Shown one piece after another: positions 62,097 to 64,000 of a stretch of DNA of 64,000 bases. Where the stretch lies: the NCBI RefSeq assembly GCF_002744735.1, contig NZ_KZ319341.1, positions 359,848 through 423,847 on the forward strand, read 5' to 3'. Position 1 is the stretch's first letter, and every line of letters starts with the position of its first letter. Source of the DNA: Marinobacter guineae (GTDB taxonomy: Bacteria; Pseudomonadota; Gammaproteobacteria; Pseudomonadales; Oleiphilaceae). The position numbers were made by a program, and so were the translations under genes. Under the pieces are notes generated by a model. It worked only from the letters and a program-made list of their open reading frames with translations. It was not told where the DNA came from and did not search any database.

Positions 62097-63218
62097 ATGC
62101 CCATCTGCAAGCACCTGATTCTCGCAAGCAGCCTGCTGCTGACGTCTGCCGGCAGCATGGCGAGCCAGACCTTTTCCTCTGACCAGGCGGATTTCCGGCT
62201 GGAAACCGTGGCACAGGACCTTGAGCACCCATGGAGTCTTGCCTTTCTGCCGGATGGATCCAGCCTGGTCACCGAGCGGGCCGGTCGGTTGAGAGTTATC
62301 CGAGGTGGCCAACTGGTCGACAAGCCGGTCGGCGGCCTCCCTGAGCTCGTTGTATCAGGCCAGGGTGGTTTGCTGGATGTACTCCTGCACCCGGACTTCG
62401 AAAAAAATCAGACCCTGTTCCTGAGCTATGCCCACCAAAACCGGAACGGTATGACCACCCGGGTTGCGCGGGCGATTCTCGATGGGAACCAACTGACTGA
62501 GGTAGAGGTGATTTTCGAAGCCCTGCCCCGCTCCGGCACCAGCCGCCACTTTGCCGGGCGCATGGAATTTGATCGGGAAGGCAACCTGTACGTGTCCGTG
62601 GGGGACCGGGGAGAAATGGACCGCGCCCAGGACACTGAAGATGATGCCGGCGGCGTTCACAGGATTACCACGGACGGCCACCCGGCCCCGGACAATCCCT
62701 TCCTTGATGACAGCGGGGTCAACGACTCTTTTTTCACATTCGGCAACCGGAATATCCAGGGCATGACCATCCACCCGGAGACCGGCGAGATCTGGAGCCA
62801 TGAGCACGGTCCCCGGGGTGGCGACGAGATCAACATCATCCGGGCGGGAACCAATTATGGCTGGCCGGAGATCACCTACGGGATCGATTACTCGGGGCTT
62901 CCCATCACGAGCGAAACCGAGAAAAAAGGTATGGCTCAGCCTTTGCACTATTGGGACCCGTCCATCGCCCCCTCTGGGATGGCCTTTTATACCGGCGAGC
63001 TGTTCCCGCAATGGCAGGGCGATCTTTTTGTCGGCGCACTCAAGATGCGCAAACTGGTTCGACTTGAGCTCGAAGACGGCAAGGTAACTGGGGAAGAGGA
63101 TTTACTGACCGGTCTGGGTGAACGCATCCGTGACGTACGCATGGGCCCGGACGGGGCCCTCTGGCTGTTGACGGATTCACCGAGGGGGAAAGTCTACCGA
63201 ATGGTACCGGTTCAGTGA
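62097..63218 (+). CDS. PQQ-dependent sugar dehydrogenase-family protein
   Basis: 373 residues from the ATG after ACGGAGG. A signal peptide (residues 1-24) precedes a six-bladed beta-propeller with HPWSLAFLPDG near residue 42, GRMEFDREGNLYVSVGDRG near 155, and EHGPRGGDEINI near 235. These are the soluble PQQ-glucose-dehydrogenase-like (YliI) marks. It is probably periplasmic; the substrate is unproven. The stop overlaps the convergent GFA gene by 7 bp. Confidence 0.88.
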   Translation: MPICKHLILASSLLLTSAGSMASQTFSSDQADFRLETVAQDLEHPWSLAFLPDGSSLVTERAGRLRVIRGGQLVDKPVGGLPELVVSGQGGLLDVLLHPDFEKNQTLFLSYAHQNRNGMTTRVARAILDGNQLTEVEVIFEALPRSGTSRHFAGRMEFDREGNLYVSVGDRGEMDRAQDTEDDAGGVHRITTDGHPAPDNPFLDDSGVNDSFFTFGNRNIQGMTIHPETGEIWSHEHGPRGGDEINIIRAGTNYGWPEITYGIDYSGLPITSETEKKGMAQPLHYWDPSIAPSGMAFYTGELFPQWQGDLFVGALKMRKLVRLELEDGKVTGEEDLLTGLGERIRDVRMGPDGALWLLTDSPRGKVYRMVPVQ

Positions 63219-63625
63219 GGATCGTTGGTTCGCTCGGTTTTGTCGAACTGTGGCAGTTCGTCGGTAATCTCGAACCAGTCGGATTTTGAGCCGACGAAAA
63301 CGTGGTGGGCCGGCCCCTTGCCCAGGGGTTCGTTGAGCCACCCGACCCGCAGACGGAGAATCCCGGGAATGGCATCAACACGGCTGTAGAGCTGACTGCC
63401 GCAACGGCTGCAGAAGCCCCGAAACTTGCCGGGGCGGGATTCAAACTCGGTAATGTTGTCTTCGCCAGACACAAAACGGAACCGCACCTTCTGTACCGGC
63501 GCACTGGCCGAAAAGGCACTGCCGTGTGCCCGGCGGCACTGGCTGCAGTGACACAGGGCAACTGGGCCGAGGCGGCCATCGTATTCAAATCGGATGTCGC
63601 CACACAGGCAATGGCCGGTGTACAT
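63212..63625 (-). CDS. GFA-family (Mss4-fold) zinc protein
   Basis: 137 residues. The zinc Cys residues are seen in GHCLCGDIRF near residues 6-8, CHCSQCRRAHGSAFS near 25-30, and FCSRCGSQLY near 71-74. The family is named for glutathione-dependent formaldehyde activation, but the role in most members is unclear. Its 3' end overlaps the sugar dehydrogenase gene. Confidence 0.9.
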   Translation of the reverse strand: MYTGHCLCGDIRFEYDGRLGPVALCHCSQCRRAHGSAFSASAPVQKVRFRFVSGEDNITEFESRPGKFRGFCSRCGSQLYSRVDAIPGILRLRVGWLNEPLGKGPAHHVFVGSKSDWFEITDELPQFDKTERTNDPH

Positions 63626-63763
63626 GGTGGGCCCCCAGGGTTGCGGTTCGGAATGGCTTGGAATGATCGAGAGTTGTCAGGCGCCAATGATACCCGGGGG
63701 CTACTTGAAGAACCAGCGTGCCGGCACCACGTTAAAGACACACGATTCGCAAAGGAGGACAGT

Positions 63764-64000
63764 ATGTCATTCAGCGCACTTCCTAAAATCGGAATGGGAA
63801 CTTTCCGGCTCAAGGGCAATGATGCCCGGGACGCCGTAAAGAGTGCCCTTTCCCTGGGCTACCGCCATATTGATACCGCCCAGATGTACGGGAATGAAGC
63901 GGAAGTTGGCGATGGCATCACCTCCAGCGGCATTCCGCGCCGCGAGATTTTTGTCACCACCAAGATTTGGCACGACCAGCTTCACGCCAGTGATCTGATC
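63764..64000 (+). CDS. Aldo/keto reductase (3' partial)
   Basis: The gene starts at the ATG after AAAGGAGG and runs off the right edge. About 79 residues are seen: LPKIGMGTFRLKG, then YRHIDTAQMYGNEAEVG near residue 33, the aldo/keto reductase active-site start with Asp and Tyr, and FVTTKIWHDQL near 66. It resembles DkgB-type 2,5-diketo-D-gluconate reductases. Confidence 0.92.
   Translation, partial: MSFSALPKIGMGTFRLKGNDARDAVKSALSLGYRHIDTAQMYGNEAEVGDGITSSGIPRREIFVTTKIWHDQLHASDLI

Noticed and set aside
1..64000. CRISPR array, prophage, or toxin-antitoxin pair
   Set aside because: No regularly spaced repeats, no phage structural genes and no integrase are seen; the RHH gene has no toxin partner, as its neighbours are DJ-1 and a nitroreductase.

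Overview
This window reads as ordinary chromosome of a moderately GC-rich marine gammaproteobacterium, most likely Marinobacter or a close relative. That is inferred from gene content: a PA2779/PA2778 pair, a PA4780-type RIO kinase, oleate hydratase, a fused indolepyruvate oxidoreductase, an ArgP/ArgO pair and a YdbH/YnbE/YdbL set. I see no tRNA, rRNA, CRISPR array, prophage, integrase or complete insertion sequence. Both window ends cut genes: a diiron metallo-beta-lactamase-fold protein at the left and an aldo/keto reductase at the right.

Layout. 0-5.2 kb: ODP-like protein, YebC-family regulator, glutamine amidotransferase, then a minus-strand kinase > PP2C phosphatase > FHA signalling operon. 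5.4-10.6 kb: phospholipase D-like protein, a divergent beta-carbonic-anhydrase-like enzyme, the PA2779/PA2778 pair, and a minus-strand operon whose middle gene is only the first 61 residues of a G3E GTPase. 10.8-18 kb: RluF, then a long minus-strand run (two SDRs, ThpR, GNAT-nitrilase, YdbH-YnbE-YdbL), the last three being the known intermembrane lipid-transport set. 18-27.7 kb: housekeeping and repair genes (hydrolase, ArfB, HMCES-type peptidase, DJ-1, RHH protein, nitroreductase, NlpC/P60, ArgO/ArgP, CPBP protease, crotonase, RNase Z).

27.9-39.8 kb: a giant DUF1631-GGDEF-EAL protein, a cold-shock protein, then an Lrp regulator divergent from a module of fused indolepyruvate:ferredoxin oxidoreductase, aromatic aminotransferase and sodium:neurotransmitter-type transporter. 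Together these could import an amino acid, transaminate it and oxidatively decarboxylate it. A 265-bp nested inverted-repeat element (32758-33022) sits in the promoter gap of this module. 39.3-53.1 kb: stress protein, M23 peptidase, RIO kinase, MaoC, MgtC, diguanylate cyclase, MtfA-like peptidase, DNA glycosylase-like protein, oleate hydratase, copper chaperone, TerB-like, PsiE-like, YjdM-like, histidine phosphatase and YaiI genes. A second palindromic element lies at 52450-52557.

53.1-62 kb is an iron island: an ABC exporter, FhuC-, FhuD-, FhuB- and FhuF-like proteins in overlapping order, and a convergent TonB-dependent siderophore receptor. Fur-box-like sequences lie before the exporter, before fhuC and before the receptor, so low iron probably switches on receptor, periplasmic binding, inner-membrane import and reductive iron release together. 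A PQQ-type sugar dehydrogenase, a GFA protein and the partial reductase close the window.

No complete novel defence or mobile system is visible. The most unusual items are the two palindromic elements, the truncated GTPase kept in an ATGA-coupled operon, the carbonic-anhydrase-like enzyme outside any carboxysome cluster, and an unannotated 36-residue membrane-protein ORF antisense to the fhuF tail. Gaps between genes are below 300 bp except 32624-33047.
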